Assembly (NCBI GenBank): GCA_024741835.1
Contig: JAENRP010000028.1
Coordinates: 18,918 to 82,917 of the forward strand
Reading direction: 5' to 3'
DNA length: 64,000 nt
Source: Diplocarpon mali
Lineage: Eukaryota > Ascomycota > Leotiomycetes > Helotiales > Drepanopezizaceae
Part shown: positions 46,476-58,736 of the stretch, piece after piece
Layout: every line of letters starts with the position of its first letter
How positions within the stretch are numbered: position 1 is the stretch's first letter
Program-made: the position numbers and the translations under genes
Notes under the pieces: model-generated
Told to the model about the DNA's origin: nothing
Databases searched by the model: none
Seen by the model: only the letters and a program-made list of their open reading frames with translations

Positions 46476-47651
46476 ATGGACGACGATGACGAATTTGGGG
46501 CAGATGCTGACTTCCTCGCCGCCCTCGCGGCATCGTCAGACGCGCCAGCCCCCCGCGTAATGCAGCCGCTGCCCCAGCGTATAACACAACCAACTCCCCA
46601 ACGTCTCGACCGCGCTCCTCCTGCCCCCGCAACTTCTTCAGGCCCGAAAGTCGTACAGCCCACGCCTCAGGCAATTGCCTCGCGCGCATCCGGGTCTTCG
46701 ATCCTCGTCTCTCCACGACAAAAAGGCAACCCAATCCTCTTAAATGTGCGCTCTTTCGCATGGGAGTACTCGGATATTCCTGCCGACTACGTGCTAGGCG
46801 CTACAACCTGCGCTCTCTTTCTGTCACTGAAATACCACCGGATACATCCAGAATACATATATAACCGTATCAAGGGCCTGCAAGGGAAATACAATCTCCG
46901 GGTGGTGCTCACAATGGTCGATATCCAGAACCACGAAGACAATCTCAAAGAGCTATCCAAAACGAGCTTGGTCAATAACGTGACGTTGATACTATGCTGG
47001 AGTGCGGCGGAAGCAGCGAGATATTTGGAATTGTATAAAAGCTACGAGCACGCCAATGCCAGCGCAATCAGGGGGACGGAGAGCAAGGGGTATGCAGAGA
47101 AAATGGTAGATTTTGTGACGGTACCGAGGAGCATCAACAAGACGGATGCGGTGACTCTCGTGAGTGCTTTTGGGAGCATCAAAGGCGCGATCAATGCCAG
47201 GCCAGAGGAGGTTGCGGTTGTTGGGGGCTGGGGAGAAAAGAAGGTCAGGCGGTGGTGTGGGGTTGTCGATGAGCCGTTTAGAGCGAGGAAGGCGACGAAA
47301 CAGGGGTTGGAAGGTACCGAAGGAGCGTTAAATCGGGCAAAGCCATTAGGGATGGTACCGCTGAGGAGTATGCCTTCAGTGAGGGAGGGTGGGGACGTCA
47401 CACCAGGAATGTCGGGAGAGGCTTCTTCGGCCGACAAGAGCAAGTCGAGAGAGCGCGAAGCTTCCAAACCTCCTGAAACAAGCCAATTTCAAATGTGGGA
47501 TCCGGAGGATGATGATGAGGATGCACTGCTCGCTGCAGCGCTGGAAGAAGAGCAGCGACAAGAAGTGGAGAAACGAAGAGAAAGGGCACAGAAAGACAAT
47601 GAACTGAGCGGAGGAGTAGCTGCTGCTCTAGCCAAGCTGAGAGAAAGGTAA
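46476..47651 (+). CDS. RAD10: DNA excision repair protein Rad10/ERCC1/Swi10
   Basis: Non-catalytic partner of the XPF/Rad1 nuclease, which cuts 5' of lesions in nucleotide excision repair and acts in single-strand annealing. Single exon, 391 aa, start MDDDDEFGADADFL. Residues 1-75 are acidic then Pro/Gln-rich (QPLPQRITQPTPQ). The central XPF-nuclease-like but inactive domain begins SSILVSPRQKGNPILLNVRS and FAWEYSDIPADYVLGATTCA, the most conserved ERCC1 block, and continues YHRIHPEYIYNRI and RVVLTMVDIQNHEDNLKEL. A tandem helix-hairpin-helix domain lies at about 220-268 (NKTDAVTLVSAFGSIKGAIN, VAVVGGWGEKKVRRW). The last ~120 residues are a charged tail with a Glu/Arg coiled region (EEEQRQEVEKRRERAQK). 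The frame is intact throughout. Confidence 0.96.
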   Translation: MDDDDEFGADADFLAALAASSDAPAPRVMQPLPQRITQPTPQRLDRAPPAPATSSGPKVVQPTPQAIASRASGSSILVSPRQKGNPILLNVRSFAWEYSDIPADYVLGATTCALFLSLKYHRIHPEYIYNRIKGLQGKYNLRVVLTMVDIQNHEDNLKELSKTSLVNNVTLILCWSAAEAARYLELYKSYEHANASAIRGTESKGYAEKMVDFVTVPRSINKTDAVTLVSAFGSIKGAINARPEEVAVVGGWGEKKVRRWCGVVDEPFRARKATKQGLEGTEGALNRAKPLGMVPLRSMPSVREGGDVTPGMSGEASSADKSKSREREASKPPETSQFQMWDPEDDDEDALLAAALEEEQRQEVEKRRERAQKDNELSGGVAAALAKLRER

Positions 47652-49226
47652 TCTAATATTATTCTTATCAAGGTTTCACTTCCCAGAAGTATTTCAGGTA
47701 TCCTGAATAAGGAGTTGGTGATTAGAGGACAATACGGAAGCTAGGCGAGCAATAGCAAATCGAAGGTCGTCACCAGAAACATCTCGCGGAGAGCAAAACA
47801 GGAACCCTGGTAGGAAACAAGCACTTTTATTTTTTAAACCACCTACCTAATCCTGAAATGTACTTCATACCGCCTCTGATTACGCCGCGCAGGATACTTT
47901 CTACACGCCCCATACTACTGAAGGCCCTACAACGGTTCACTGGAGCGCTTCCATATGACTGAGGCTAACTGTTCAGCAATTCAACCCATCTCTATCTCCG
48001 AAATGAGAACTCACGTCCTGAACCATCTAATCTCTCTGCCTGTCCGTGATCTCGACCACGAATCTACATCTTACGTCAACCCTCTCACTGTCACCTCTGC
48101 TCTAAGTGCTATACCACTCACTTATTCGCTGCATTGCACGACATCAATTTGATGCCATAGCCAACTCAACCAGCCAAGTCCAGCGCGCCCTACCCGCCGC
48201 GTGGGAACCAACCTCAACCCTTCAAGATCGAGAAACTCAGCACCAGGCCTGCAGAGTCATGCCATACCGTACGTCCTAAGAGAGAACGCAGCTCAAAGGA
48301 ATGGGGTCTATTCCGTACGGCCGCGATCTACGGTACAGTGCGCATCCCTCCTCCCCCCTCTCGTCGGCAAGATTCGCGCCACGCTCCGCGCAATATCGCA
48401 CCTGCGTGAGGCGAGGCGACGAGATGCTCCCGAAGCTTTGCGTTGTCATCCGGTGCCGGCACCCGCCTCTCCGCACCCAGCAGCCGGCGCATGCTGCAAG
48501 GCATTGCCTTGTTTTCGCGAGGTCGTCTGGTCCCGTGGCGACGGCTCAGGCGCACGATAAGTGCCCACCGACCCCGGCGGTTGCCCTTCTCCCTCCCTGC
48601 ACACGGTCCGAAGTCCCGAGTGAGACCCCGCTGTGCTTATCTCCCGCCGTCTCCTCGACGAGGAAGATGGGGACGAGGCCGAGCAGCTCTAGCCTCGGTC
48701 GTACGCGAGAACTGATCGTCAACATGTCTTCTTTCTCGAGCTGTACCGTCCAAGGGAAGCAGCAGGGGCTCGAGGACGAATGGAGGCTCGCGAACTGGTG
48801 AGTTTGCGGAGTGATAGCTGGTTGTGGCGTTGGATCCGCCACCTGCTTCTTGTTCGTACGTGCGGTTAGCGGATACTCACAACAAAAACACAGAATCTAA
48901 GCGAGCCTGCAAGTTTTCTACTCGGGAAAACAAGGACCGCGCCGAACCTCATGATAAGAATATCGAGATGGTTTCCGCTATGGTATTTCAAGGATAAAAT
49001 AGATGCACATTGGATAGTTGGTAATATGCGAGCCCCTCCCTCCTTTTTCCAGCCCCAGAACCGTGGTATCACCCCTTTCCTTCCCCGCCCAGCCGAACTT
49101 CCTGATGCGCGAATGATAAAAGCAAAATCATCAAGTCGTGAGAAAGACTCCCTGATCTACCAAGCCAAAGCGTCTCATCGGTAGCCACCTCAGCATCGCC
49201 AAAAACCCGGCGTTGTAGGCACCATA
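47652..49226. other. intergenic, no supportable gene
   Basis: 1.6 kb between convergent genes. GC-rich frames overlap on both strands at 48300-48800. A minus-strand frame (48546-48842) contains MLTISSRVRPRLELLGLVP and could be part of a small gene, but no good start or splice model was found. Confidence 0.45.
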
Positions 49227-51271
49227 TCAGACCCGATTCCGCTTCTCTTCCAACCTCTGCTTCTCTTCCTTGACCCTGTCTACCAAGCCCTCTCCCCTCA
49301 AGAAGCCCACGCCTCTCCTCACCACCCCACTACTAACACTCTTCGCATCCCTCTCAAATACCACGTTACACGCCACAAGACTGGCGACAAAGAGCCACAC
49401 ATCGCCTCCCTTGGCGCCATTCCACCACCCCCTCTTCCGTCCCACCTTCCACAAAGAGTCCAGACTCGCTCTCAACGCGTACAGAAACTCTCCCCTCGCT
49501 TCCCTTCTCACGATATATCCCCACAGCCCGCCTAGGACACCGCCCAGGAAGAAGCGCTGCGTGGGCAGGAACTTGGCGGGGAACCAGGACTGGAAGAGGC
49601 AGATCGCGGCCCAGGAGGTGCCGATGCTGCCAGAGACGAAGAAGGTGTAGCGCAAAATACGGGCGGCAAGCTTGTTCAAGGTGGTGAGGGGCGAGGCGTA
49701 GAATTTAGCGTACGAGGGGACGGAGAGCAGGGAGAAGATCAGGGTGAAGAATTTTGCAAGCGGTGTGATCGTGAGCAGTTGGTGAGAGAGGTAGGTGCGT
49801 ATGCAGGATGGGTCGGAAGGGTGCAGCGTAGCGCAGGTGAGGGATGTAATGAGTGGATGAGCGGGGGAGGCCAATGGGGAGATGGCAGAGAGCGTTGGAG
49901 GGAGGGTTGTGCTGTTTGGGAAGAGGATGGGAGAGACGAATTTGCTGTTAACATTAGTACAGATTGCTTGATAGACGGAAGAAGACGTACGGATAGTTCA
50001 GTCGAGCCATCTCGGCGAGCGAATCCACCATCTCGTACTTCCCAGGCCAGGGAAGACTTGCAGGGTAACCCTCCGGTCTGGAGTGCACATACTGCGGCGA
50101 GTATCTCAAGATGAACTCGCCGTATGCCTGCATCCATCAGCAGCTGTCTCTTCCATATTTCCTCTGGCGAAAACTTACTTCCGGGAAACAATCCCTATCA
50201 AAGACGAAAGCATGCAACAGCTGCCCGCTCGTAAGCGGGAAAAGTAGCCAACTCCCCCACCACCACGGGCGTTCGCTGCCCTTCCCATCCGCCCCCTTCT
50301 TCCAGATCCAGCCCTCTTCCTCAGCATGGTTCCACACAAACTCGCCCGCGCAACTCAGCGCATAAATAGCAATCGTGACCCTGAGCTGCTCAGCGGGGTT
50401 GATGGCCAGCGCGAAGCCGGCCACACTGGCGCCTACGGCTGGGGCGAGCGACGATGTCAGAGTTCTGGAGGTTCGTTTATTGCGCTGTCGGAAGGGCCGC
50501 GCTTCGGGGGCTAGGAGGTGGAGACGTAGGCGTGTAAAGAAGCGGAAGAGGATGCGATGTAGGAGGAGGATGGTGCTCAGAGAGAGCGAGAGACGGAAGT
50601 TGGGGGAGCGCCAGAAAGGCATTTTTGGAGTCCTATTGGGGAGAGGTTAGCTGATGCTGCGGACACTCAACTGCAAATCCAAATGAGATCCAAATCCAGA
50701 ACCTAGTCTCCAAGGCCAATGCCAATACCTGTGTCCTTCTTCTCGCTCCGTTCTCTCCAGAAAGCCGCCAAATTCTCGTTTGGAACTCCTCTCCAACTCT
50801 CTCGCGGCCCCACCGTTCTCAGCAAGATGAACAAAGCAAAGCATACCTAGCGGCTCCCCTCCCACCCAACAACCGCCCCTTGATCACCCCCCAGACCCTC
50901 AACGCCGCAATACTTGCCACGAAAACCCTCCAGCTAGCCCTCACTGCAGCAGCATTGTAATCACTCCCGAACCCTCCTCCAGCTATTCCTTCTCCCCTCC
51001 CTCCCGCTCCCTCTCTCCCGTCTCCTTCAAGCCGTTCAAGCCTTGCGACGCTCGGCGCACTCCTCTTCAGCACCTTGCTCCGCGAGAGCACGTAGCGATG
51101 CAGCGCTTCGTACTCTTTGGCCGAGATGGTGTAACGCAGAGCGTTGCGCAAGATGGGATCTGTAGTTGAGCGTGCCGTGGGCGCACTTTTCGGAGTCGAG
51201 GATTGCGATTCGGTTTGGTTTGGGTCGGCCATTGAGAATTCTGTGCCCTCCGCTAGGGACAAGGGCGTCAT
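49227..51271 (-). CDS. multi-pass membrane protein, TMEM135-like (4 exons)
   Basis: Four exons join in frame: 51271-50847, 50632-50179, 50127-49992/49991 and 49944-49227, giving 577 aa; splice sites are GTATGC/CTAAC..AATAG, GTAAGT/ATGCAG and GTACGT/TTAACAG. The first ATG is 51271; a second in frame at 51232 (MADPNQTESQSS) is an equally good start. Layout: Ser/Thr-rich N-terminus, RYTISAKEYEALHRYVLSR, a Gly-rich spacer, then several hydrophobic helices (FRLSLSLSTILLLHRILF, VGASVAGFALAI, TIAIYALSCAGEFVW). A cysteine-containing block with FVFDRDCFPEAYGEFILRYS and PQYVHSRPEGYP matches TMEM135-type proteins as I know them, which are linked to mitochondrial and peroxisomal membranes. C-terminal helices include LARILRYTFFVSGSIGTSW. 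Family placement is inference from this motif and topology; localisation is not shown. Confidence 0.75.
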
Positions 51272-51735
51272 GGGGTACCCGTTCGAGGCATATGTTTAGG
51301 TGAAGGATGAGAATATATAGCTGGCAGAGTTGGTAGGTCCCGGATTCTGGAGCATGTGGAAGCCTCGGCAAACAAGCCGCGTTGTCATCACGTGAAGCAG
51401 CGGATAAAGGATAATCCCCGGGTGCACAAGGTAAACAAACGGCTCGATAGCCGACCTCGGAGACCGAGAGCAGGCCTAGGGGCTAAAGCAGGGCCCTATG
51501 GAGTGAAAAAGAGTTATGGTATTACAAGAATCTACTCAATCGCCCCCCTAAAGTACTGAAGCTTTGCCTCCCTCATCTCCTGTTCCCTGTGAGACCACAA
51601 AACAAATCAAGCCCTGACTCCACCATCCTGGATATCCCTCAGCTAGCCAAACTCCCAAGTCAGCGAACATTATCTGCGACGCTCCCCCCAATTCGACAAT
51701 TCGTTTACAAGAAAACTTCCCAGGCGCTCAGATAA
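51272..51735. other. intergenic
   Basis: About 460 bp containing the 5' flank of the TMEM135-like gene and the 3' flank of the LRR gene; both are on the minus strand. Nothing else seen. Confidence 0.6.
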
Positions 51736-54700
51736 CTAGTCTACTTCGGCCAACTGCATCTCATCGACCGGAATCCGGTCGCGCAGCCAAGCGAGCGTCG
51801 CCTCGGTACCTTTCTCAAGGATCGTGTATTTCGGCACTCTGAACCGGTTCCCGCTGACGTCCAATGTCTGGAGCCCACCAGGGCCACCGAGCAAGCCAAT
51901 CCGCGCATTGAGGCTGTTGATGTCGTTACTGCTGCAGTCCAACACGCGGAGGCCTTTGACAGATTCTGGAGATAGCTCCCTGATGGTGTTGTGCGAGGCA
52001 AGGAGGGTGACCAGGTTGGGGAAATGGGGCTTCAAGGGCGGGAGCGAGGTTAGGCGATTAAAGCTGATGTCGAGCTTCTCTAGCATAGGGGCTTTGAGGC
52101 GTTGAATAAGCGGCTGGACGGAATTGAATGTGTTGGAAGACAGGAAAAGGTCTTTCAAGACAGGCAGCTCCAGGTCGTCTTTGAGGTAGCCATCGCCTGT
52201 GAGCTCGTTGTGGGCGAGGGTCAATGTCGTGAGAGTTGCGGCAAAGAATGCAATCGAGGATGGAATCTCTTTGAAGATGTTATGATGTAGCTCAAGTACG
52301 AAGATAGAGTTTTCGGCAGCAATGCCTGCAGCAGCTACTGGGTTCAGAGAATGCGACTGAGTGTTTGACCGATCCAGGATACCGCCGGCTCTGACCAGCC
52401 AATCGGAGGGTTTTGAGCGAGGCGAAATTGGAGTTCCAGGAGCAGAATAAAAGTCCCCATCGTTGTCGGTGTAGACCTCAACCTCCTCTGGTTCCATCCG
52501 GGCCTTGAGAGTTCGCTTCAACTCCTCCGTTGTCATAGCCGAGAATTTTTTCTCCCGAAGTGGATTTCCGCTAACTCTGAGGTTTTCGAGGCTTTCCATT
52601 CCACCGATGCGATCATCCAGTGATTTGAGATTGTTGCCGCTCAGATTCACAATCTTGATCTTGGGCAACTTCACGAAACCGTCGGGGATCGACCCAATAT
52701 TATTATCCTCAGCAGACAGTGTGAGAAGCGAGACCCAGGATTCGAGGTCCGGAAGTTCTGTCAGGCGATTCGCAGAGCAGCAAAGTTGGTGTAGGGATGG
52801 AAGTCGCAAGGTACCCGAAACGTCGAGATTGGTGAGCGCGTTGGCAGTAACATCGAGAACCTGGAGGTGTCGAAGCTCATCTACCTCGGAGTAAACTAGA
52901 GTCCCTGTAAGCTGATTCTTGGCAGCCAGCAACTCAGTCAACGGCAGGCGACGTAATCTCTCGAACGGTAGCGATTTGAATTTATTATCCGTTATGTTGA
53001 GCACTCTCAGCCGGGTGAGATCAGCCAGACCTTCTGGCAGGGAGGTTACCGAATTGGTTTGCACATCCAGGACCTCCAAATTCGTGAGAGAAGTTACGCC
53101 CGGATCCAGAGGGCCCGTCAATCCATTGCTACCGATCTTCAGATCTCGTAGTGAAGGGATCTGGGAGATCACCTGGAAGCAATCATTCCCAAGTTTATTG
53201 TTGGACTGGGAAAGTTAGCATGTACCCCGGAGATCTTTTGGGCTCACACACCAAGTTCAACGTAGTTAAGAGTCCGAGCCGCCTGAGCCCGAGAGGAAGT
53301 GCTATCAGCACATTGCCATGCAAATCCAACGTCTCTAACCCTGCATCAAATTAGATTTCGATACGCAGGAAAGTGAGCTCAAGCGTCGATGGCAAATAGG
53401 AGGCATTAAGACCCGTATCATGAGAGCCACGGCTTACCTCCAAACTGGTTACCTCGCGCATCCTCGTCATCCGCAGTGTCTCGTGGGTCAACATCGGGGA
53501 AAATGTCGTCGGAGAGTAGCTCCAGCTCGTTTCCGGCGGCGATGAATCTCGTCAGATCAACCGACTCTGCCCATGCTGCTCCTTGTTCATCAATCGATTC
53601 GAGGCTGTACATGTCCATAACTTCGTCCGGGATCTGTTTGAAGCCCATCGCGGCAATGTTGAGACGGCCGTCAGTCCTCGCCGCATTGATTCGCTTCCGG
53701 AGCAGCCCGTGTGCGTCCTCTTGACGAACCTGTTGATTGAAGGGATCGTGACCGAGAGCGAAATCAAAACTACCTGTAGCGATGACAGGCGCTCCGGAGC
53801 CTTCCGCCTCGACGGTAGACGGCTGTTTGGCTGCCGCGGCACGCTTTGCAGCCTTTGCCTTTGCAATCTGGTCCCGCAATGCGAGAGAGGACTTGCGGGG
53901 AGTTGTACTTTGCTCCTCTACAGGCGCAGTCGAAGCACTGGTGGCTTTAGAGACCTTGGAAGTAGTTGAGGCCGCTTCAGAGGAGCTATTGGAGAATGTG
54001 GCAGAGTTCTTTTTGGGAACAAATCCGATCCTGTCCAAGTCACCAGGCTGATTCAATGCCTGTGTAGAGGGTCTGCGAAAGAGTCCATTGACCGAGGCGC
54101 GGGGTTTCAGTGGTCTCGCAGCAAGAGTCTTACTTCCGGGTTTGATCATAGGAAGAGGTCCCTGCTTCACTGTACTTGGCGATTGACGAATAGACGAGCC
54201 CACGCTCGGTGATGGCAGCCTTGATATCTGCGGAGGGCCCATGTTCTGGTTGGCAGAGGGTGTTTTGATCGACTGCGCTGTCCCTGGCCGCTTGTGTGGG
54301 GTCTGCGTCGAGAGGGATGCTTGTGGAGGTCGGAAAGTATTCGTCGAGGCCCGGAAGTCAATTGGGATCGAATGTGCAGAGCCAGTACCAGAGCCTGCGC
54401 TTGAGGTTGGTCTTGAGCTTACAGACCGAGTCGGAGGTCTCATTGGGCTCTCGGCCTTGTAGAAGCTCGATCCCCTCTTCCGTACCGCAGGCGATGACGG
54501 TATGTTCTGCAACGTCTCCATCGTCCTCTCTGAGAGAGAAGGACGTGGTTTTCGAGGCAGATCGTAGGGCTTCGTGTCTTCTATCGGCGGCCCATCACCT
54601 TCTGCAATTGCCCCATGATCCTCCGTTGGCCCCAGCTGGACAGGCTGTGGCTGTGGCCGCAGAACCGGCCTGGAAGGGTTTCCGAACAGCACATCTTCGC

Positions 54701-55007
54701 CGGCTCGCTCCCATAGTTGCTGGGCCGCAGCCGGCGTATGGACCGTGAGGGTGTTGGAGGTATCTCGGTCGCGAGACGCAATAATAGATTGGTGCTTGCT
54801 CGAGGGTGCTGAAGGAACACGGGGCTTCGAGTAAGCGGGCAGGGAGTCGCGGGAGGCAGAGCTCCTCAGTCGAGGATTGACAATACCGTGGGTTCTGGAT
54901 GTTTGCAGGTTCTCCCGCGAAGCAGCAGGGCGCAAGCTGGGACGAGGGACGGGGAGGCGGGACGGTCGTGGGATCCCTGACGGTCTCGCCGTTGGTGATT
55001 GTTCCAT
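51736..55007 (-). CDS. leucine-rich-repeat protein, LRRC40-like (3 exons)
   Basis: Exons 55007-53438, 53340-53252 and 53205-51736; 1042 aa. The start is the first ATG (MEQSPTARPSGIPRPSRLP); the frame extends upstream without ATG. Introns use GTAAGC/GATGCAG and GTGTGT/TCCCAG. Residues 1-440 are disordered and rich in Ser, Pro, Arg and Thr. Residues ~500-1042 carry many LRRs of the LxxLxLxxNxLxxLP type: LETLDLHGNVLIALP (spanning exon 2), LEVLDVQTNSVTSLPEGL, LRVLNITDNKFKSLP, LQVLDVTANALTNL, VLELHHNIFKEIP, LEKLDISFNRLTSLP, LQTLDVSGNRF. The end EKGTEATLAWLRDRIP closely matches the end of animal LRRC40. A spacer near EEVEVYTDNDGDFYSAPGTP interrupts the repeats. Probably a cytosolic scaffold; partners unknown. 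Confidence 0.88.
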
Positions 55008-56199
55008 GGCTGCACTGCCGGTACTGTGCGGGACGGTAATGTGTTGTACTGTGTATTGTACTGTGCTGTAAGTATGCGAGTGTGCTCGCGGCGAGTGGTC
55101 AAAAAATGAGCATGCTGGTGCTGCCGTTGACCTGGAGCGAGTTGGAGATACGATACGGTATTGATTCTGTGGGACGGAAGAAAACACGAGCTGGAGCCGT
55201 CGTACGGAGGAAGATCAGGAGAGCCTATTCGTGGGCATGTCGTTGACGTTGCTCAGCAGAGCAAGCAGTCGAAGGTGCTGGGAGGAGAGGATTTTTTATA
55301 TTCCACGAGTCGAGCAACGGTGCGAAATAATCCCTTCCCATCTCCCCGTACCGTGGGTAATTAGCGATGCCCGGCCGATTACCCGCAGCAGCCAAAAAAA
55401 AACACCGCAAATGAGATCCAGAGTCACCTGACGGGGCGCCGGACCGTGCGAAGAGCAGAAATTCACACCGCATATAACATCACCCACAGCCGGTCCTCGA
55501 TAGTTGGACAGAAGGGCGAGCAGGACGTGAAGGGCGTTTATCAAGTCACGTGCTATGTCAACAAATGCCCAAGACACCGCAACGCGCGCGCGGTGCAGAG
55601 TCCGAAGTATAAGTCAACAAAAGCGGCGTGCGTGCGAGATTGTGCCCGCTCCGCCCGCCTCTTGGAGCACACGAAGCCAGCGAAGGAAAGACTCCTCAAT
55701 TCGCCGATGCATCAACGACAAGGATTGAATGATCGACTCTAGCATCGAATTTTCCGACTTTCGAACGCTTCGCTGCACGAAGTTATATACATACCCGGCT
55801 GCATTAGAAGCCAGGCTCGTGCAATTCTCGACTTCTTCGTGAGGGCGCTGGTCTGATTTACCCACGCGAGGCACCCGCGAGAGCCTCATACGGTTGCCAG
55901 TACAACCAGCCTCCGGGCCGCTCTTACTTTCTTCCTAGTGTGGGTGCCTTGCTGGCCTTGCTCGCCCGCCTTCGTGCTCGTATTCTGCCCCCCCATCCCC
56001 CGGCGCCCTGCGCTCCGACTTCGTTCCATCCCATCTGCCCTCGGTCGGTCGTTGCATGACCACAAGTCGTGAATCACAGTTGCACCTCAAGCCAGCAGAT
56101 CGCAGTCTCGGTGTAGCCGGCGCTCACGGTCGCCCGCGAATCACGCGACGACGCCTCCTGCAAGCCGCGTCGGCGCAATTGCCAGCCCAACATCGTTCC
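55008..56199. promoter_or_regulatory. divergent promoter region, LRR and coiled-coil genes
   Basis: 1.2 kb between start codons. An in-frame ATG at 56056 would extend the coiled-coil gene by 48 residues. A run of imperfect GTACTGTGTATT-like units occurs at 55020-55070. No other gene seen. Confidence 0.5.
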
Positions 56200-57789
56200 A
56201 TGGAGCCTACTTCCACCTCTCTTGCAGAACAACAAATTCGAGCAATAGCTCGTCATGATCAGAGTAAGACCTGCGTATGATACACGGCGATGTGTCTTGC
56301 TAACCAACTGCCAGCTTTGTCCCCAATGAACTCTTATCCATCCCATGAAGGCGCCTCTGCGCCAGCAGAGAACCCGTCGACTCCCCACCCGCTGGCTACC
56401 GAACCCCCTTCTAAGGCTGTTATCCCGCGATCGAATTCACCCAAGACCTCTACTCTCGTCGCTCTGTCGTCCATCACACCGCCACCGTCGTCGCAACTGC
56501 CCCACTCGACACGGGCTACCACTCCCGATGCAATGGCCCTGTCTTCGCCCCCGCCGACTGTCGACAGCAAGAAGCGCGAGAGCAGCAAGGTATCACCTGT
56601 CACTCGTCCAACACAGGATCAGATTGGCAATGCAAACACCGAAGAGCTGAAGCAAATGGTCACGAGAATCTTAGCGGAGAATGCAAAGCTGGACATGGAA
56701 GTGCGCGAGGCTCGTATGTCTACAGCACATTACAAGCTTCTGTACAATTTGCTCACGATCGAGAGCGAGGAGGTTATGAAGCGCATGGAAGTTGAGAATG
56801 AGATTATCCGGCGAGAAGTTGAGGTGCTGCGAACGAACGGCCAGGATACAGCAAACCTCGACTATGCCCAAAAGCTGAAAGAATACGGATTGGCCATGAG
56901 AGCGGATCATGATCTGGTCGAGCGCCGACTGGAGAAGGCGAAGAGAGTCATTGAGATGAAAGACGAGGAGCTGATGGACGCCAAGGATGAGATCGTTCTC
57001 CTACAGCAACGCATCCGCCAGAACCGTGAGCATATCAATGTCATGCGTAGCCCCGGTGGACCGCTCCATGTTTCTACGCCCAAGACCACTCCAGTTACCC
57101 CTTACCAGTACCGAGCAACTCCGAAACAAACTCCCAACAGCTCTATTCGGCATGAACCTCTGGACAATCAGGCGAGCTTCAATGCTCTCCTGTTGGCGGG
57201 CGAGGTCCTTGGTAAGAGCCAGGAGAATAACAGTGCGCCATCCACTCCCACCGTGACCCGCCGCCCTGCCCCTGACCATCCCCGTACCCCCATCAGGCAC
57301 AGCCGAGCGGTCCAATCCCTCTCCAGCTTCCCCACAACCCCTGGATCCGAAAGGCAGCTAGCCGGAACAACTCTTCTTCCATCCGCCCAGTTCTCATCCC
57401 ACGCCGAAGCCCGAGTCGCCAGCACGCTCAGTCAACACGTTGCTCAGTATCGTGATCACCGCGACCACCGTGCTAGATCCCGCGACAGCACCATCTCTGC
57501 GTCCGACAGCGACGAGGCAGCCCGTGCCGCGTACCGAGGTATGAGCGAAGAAGTCCAGGAGAGTCAAGCTAGCCAGAGCGCCTCTAAGATGCTGAGAGTT
57601 GACCCTCGCGAGTCCTTCGAAGTCGCCCCATCCCGTACTTCCACCCCCCTCTCAGGCGACAAGAACTACCAGCAATCCAAAATCTACGGCTCGGTAACCA
57701 AGCGCAAGCTTGACACTACCCACGATAGTGCCAAGAAGGCTCGCAGTGCAGGTGTCGGCTTAGGCATAGGTGTGGAGACTCACCTGTGA
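56200..57789 (+). CDS. coiled-coil protein of unknown function (2 exons)
   Basis: Not recognised beyond a coiled-coil protein conserved in style with fungal cell-cycle or cytoskeleton proteins. Exon 1 56200-56263 (MEPTSTSLAEQQIRAIARHD), a 51-nt intron (56264-56314: GTAAGA, GCTAAC, GCCAG), exon 2 56315-57789; 512 aa. An upstream in-frame ATG (56056) would add a basic 48-residue stretch; the downstream start is preferred for its composition. Residues ~20-120 are Ser/Thr/Pro-rich (many SP/TP sites, e.g. RSNSPKTS, PPPSSQLP). Residues ~130-275 form a coiled coil (NTEELKQMVTRILAENAKLD, KRMEVENEIIRREVEVLR, DEELMDAKDEIVLLQQRIRQ). The C-terminal half is again Ser/Thr/Pro-rich with SP/TP sites and a basic patch VTKRKLDTTHDSAKKARS, a possible nuclear signal. 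The many SP/TP sites suggest control by proline-directed kinases. Confidence 0.8.
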
Positions 57790-58736
57790 TTTTGAGGCAA
57801 GGCTATAAGTGTACGATAGGTGGTTGCCAGATTTCCGACACCACGGGTTGCAGATGCTGTGATGAACTAACGAAGGGAGTAATTGACTGGGATAACGGGT
57901 GGATGTCGGGCGTATCTTTAGCATGGCTCCTAGCTGATCACACTCAGCTGTTTGCAAGGCTCAGGAATTATATACACCTTGTGGCTTTGCTTGACTATAT
58001 CTGTGATATTCCTAACTCCCGAGCTTGACCTCACGCAAGTGAACGTCGGCGCCTGCTCCAAGTCCCCCTTGATGCAAGATAATGTCAAACATTTCGATCT
58101 CACCACGGAGGTCGGCAAGCTTGATAGCAAATTGTTCACGTACAGACACTACCGTATATCTGTAATTGACACCTCACTTGCAGATGAGAGAGAAACGTTA
58201 GCATGACGTTAAAGCTTCTGGGAATGTTGGCTGATTATCGTAGAACCGCTTACCTATGTGAAAAGCTGGTAGAGGCCCCGGCTAATGACAAGCCCAAAGT
58301 CTTTCGCTCATCACCCTTTCTTGACTGGAAGGCTGCGCATTTGGAGAGTAGTTGAAGCGAGAGCAAATCGCAACACACATACCGCTTTCACATGCAAAGG
58401 AATAGGCAGGTTTATATGCCAAAACAAATAGCACGAAAATGATAGGCATTTCTCACCAGCTAACCACGTTCCATCCTTGCTTTGCGAAGCCACAGCTACG
58501 CACTAGCGCCCTACGTCATGTGGGTTTCACGACGCCACTTGCCCTCACCACTTGCTCTTGCCCCTCACTTCAACGACAACAAGCTAAAGTACGCACAATC
58601 CACGCAAGACGATTGCTTTACAAAAGAGTTCTCCCCTACCCATATTTCCTTCTCTCAAGCAATTCTCATATAACCTTTCTACAGAACAGGAAAATCCGGC
58701 TCACACACAAACCAACAGAACAGAACACACGCTATC
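57790..58736. promoter_or_regulatory. intergenic and promoter of the Vip1/metallothionein-like gene
   Basis: Short chance frames only. The last ~130 bases before the start are CA-rich with CACACAAACC and GAACACAC blocks, typical of fungal 5' leaders. No metal-response element can be named with confidence. Confidence 0.5.

Noticed and set aside
48301..48801. 166-codon plus-strand frame
   Set aside because: Both strands open because of high GC; residue composition is random and no splice sites connect it.
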